Part shown: piece by piece, positions 6,517 to 7,383 of the stretch
Layout: each line of letters begins with the position of its first letter
How positions within the stretch are numbered: the stretch's first letter is position 1
DNA from: Flavipsychrobacter sp.
GTDB taxonomy: Bacteria > Bacteroidota > Bacteroidia > Chitinophagales > Chitinophagaceae
Assembly (NCBI GenBank): GCA_021156265.1
Contig: JAJNBR010000139.1
Span: 1 to 7,383, forward strand
Length of the DNA stretch: 7,383 nucleotides
Reading direction: 5' to 3'
The notes under the pieces: generated by a model
What the model saw: the letters and a program-made list of their open reading frames with translations, nothing else
The model's database searches: none
Told to the model about the DNA's origin: nothing
Program-made: the position numbers and the translations under genes

Positions 6517-7075
6517 ATTTATTGTACGAGGTCATTGCCTGGCCTATGCCCTGAGTTGCAAAACATTCAATAGCTTCTATGCTTTTCAGCACGCCTTCTT
6601 TTACGGCCGGAAACTCTTCGCTATGCCATCTGCTCAAAACAAACTCAGCCTGGCGCCCTTTCGGAAAATTATTGCCAACGCCGAACCGTAACCGCGGGTA
6701 TTGATCCGTTTGAAGTAATAACTCGATGTTTTTCAGGCCATTATGCCCACCACTGCTGCCTCCTTGCCGTATGCGTAGCTTGCCAACCGGCAGCGCGATC
6801 TCATCCACTATCACCAGCACGTTCTCTAATGGTATTTTTTCCTTATCTATCCAGTATTTTAAAGCTTTGCCGCTCAGGTTCATATAAGTGGTGGGCTTAA
6901 TAACAAAAAAAACTTTGCCTTTCCACTTACATTCTGCCAGAAAAGCATGTCTACTTAAGTTAAAATTGCCTCCGTGTTTAATAACAAATGCGTCAGCAAC
7001 ATCAAATCCGATGTTATGGCGGGTACTATCGTACTCCGGGCCTATGTTTCCCAGCCCGGCAATTAGAAATTTCAT
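6515..7075 (-). CDS. pth: Peptidyl-tRNA hydrolase (aminoacyl-tRNA hydrolase), 186 aa
   Basis: This cytoplasmic housekeeping enzyme cleaves peptidyl-tRNA released from stalled ribosomes and recycles the tRNA. All catalytic and substrate-binding residues of the bacterial Pth family are present: His20 in STRHNIGFD, Met65-Asn66 in PTTYMNLSGK, Asp91 in VIVDEIALPVGKLRIR, and His111-Asn112 in GGSSGGHNGLKNIE. The start MKFLIAGLGNIGPEY is the canonical Pth N-terminus, which fixes the ATG at 7073-7075. The length is normal. It is divergent from the secreted-protein gene at 7253 and convergent with the PKD gene; rplY, often found beside pth, is not adjacent here. No TAnnTTTG element was found in the 177-nt upstream gap. 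The stop codon overlaps the end of the shared terminator's T-tract. Confidence 0.97.
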   Translation of the reverse strand: MKFLIAGLGNIGPEYDSTRHNIGFDVADAFVIKHGGNFNLSRHAFLAECKWKGKVFFVIKPTTYMNLSGKALKYWIDKEKIPLENVLVIVDEIALPVGKLRIRQGGSSGGHNGLKNIELLLQTDQYPRLRFGVGNNFPKGRQAEFVLSRWHSEEFPAVKEGVLKSIEAIECFATQGIGQAMTSYNK

Positions 7076-7132
7076 GGAGGCGAAGATAAGGCGATTGGTT
7101 TACAGAGAAAATGTGGATTAAAACAGGCACAA

Positions 7133-7163
7133 TTTGGATAACGTTATCGAAATCTTAACTTTT
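7133..7163 (+). promoter_or_regulatory. Bacteroidota-type promoter for the 3' secreted-protein gene
   Basis: TTTG (7133-7136), a 19-nt spacer, then TAACTTTT (7156-7163) gives a full -33 match and all but the last base of TAnnTTTG, with canonical spacing. Transcription would begin near 7170, leaving an AT-rich leader of about 80 nt before the ATG at 7253. The rest of the 177-nt gap between pth and this gene (7076-7252) shows no gene or RNA. Confidence 0.55.
7137..7148. promoter_or_regulatory. Perfect 12-bp palindrome inside the promoter spacer (possible operator)
   Basis: GATAACGTTATC is its own reverse complement and begins immediately after the -33 TTTG element, lying wholly between -33 and -7. 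A dimeric regulator bound here would block RNA polymerase, so a repressor operator is a reasonable guess. The site matches no regulator I can name, and no regulator gene is adjacent. Confidence 0.3.
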
Positions 7164-7252
7164 TATAGTATTTTTAAGCGTGAAGTACCAGCTTCTCTAA
7201 TAGATATACTACATTATTAACCTTTATATTTAAACGCACAAAACAACCAGAC

Positions 7253-7383
7253 ATGCGTAAATTACTGTCCCTTGTCGCGCTCTTAGGTTTAATCTCAACT
7301 AAAGTGCTTGCGGTATTCTACCCTATAACGCAATACCCTTCAGGTGTCCAGTCTCTTACTGGTACCAATGTGACGGTTACACC
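7253..7383 (+). CDS. N-terminus of a secreted protein (partial, runs off the window)
   Basis: The ATG at 7253 opens a frame that stays open to the window end (43 codons plus two bases). It reads MRKLLSLVALLGLISTKVLA, followed by VFYPITQYPSGVQSLTGTNVTVTP. The first 20 residues are a good Sec signal peptide: basic start, leucine-rich core, small residue at -1. The Ser/Thr/Val-rich start of the mature part suits a beta-rich surface protein like the PKD protein upstream, but the family cannot be named from this fragment. A promoter-like element lies at 7133-7163. Confidence 0.75.
   Translation, partial: MRKLLSLVALLGLISTKVLAVFYPITQYPSGVQSLTGTNVTVT

Noticed and set aside
1..7383. CRISPR arrays, tRNA/rRNA genes, insertion sequences, phage or toxin-antitoxin modules
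   Set aside because: Looked for on both strands; no regularly spaced repeats, tRNA-like cloverleaf, transposase or integrase motifs, or terminal inverted repeats were seen.

Overview
The window looks like an ordinary chromosomal stretch of a Bacteroidota bacterium, probably a Chitinophaga/Sphingobacteria-like lineage. The evidence is a large secreted PKD/Ig-like protein ending in a type B type IX secretion (T9SS) sorting domain, a small 'SCKKD' lipoprotein, start codons without clear Shine-Dalgarno sequences, and promoter-like sites of the Bacteroidota type (TTTG, about 19-20 nt, TAnnTTTG). GC content is moderate and looks even throughout, with no sign of a mobile element.

Layout, left to right: pruA, L-glutamate gamma-semialdehyde (P5C) dehydrogenase (+, 35-1669), followed by a hairpin terminator; an FkbM-family SAM-dependent methyltransferase (+, 1762-2577); a strong bidirectional terminator (2579-2607); a small Cys-rich lipoprotein (-, 2613-2927); a MATE-family multidrug/cation antiporter (-, 2974-4386) with a good promoter at 4519-4550 and a leader of about 125 nt containing two inverted repeats; the divergently transcribed secreted PKD protein with T9SS sorting domain (+, 4641-6470); a second bidirectional terminator (6486-6516); peptidyl-tRNA hydrolase pth (-, 6515-7075); and the 5' end of another secreted-protein gene (+, from 7253, cut by the window edge) with a promoter-like site whose spacer holds a perfect 12-bp palindrome.

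The genes do not form a pathway: proline catabolism, a lone methyltransferase, efflux, a surface protein and translation housekeeping sit side by side, mostly as single transcription units set off by hairpins. I found no CRISPR array, RNA gene, insertion sequence, phage or defence module. The main results beyond gene calling concern start sites and regulation. Promoter elements show that the longest open frames of both the MATE gene (by 72 codons) and the lipoprotein gene (by 9 codons) start too early. The MATE leader and the 3' promoter carry symmetric elements that may be regulatory. No previously undescribed system is evident here.
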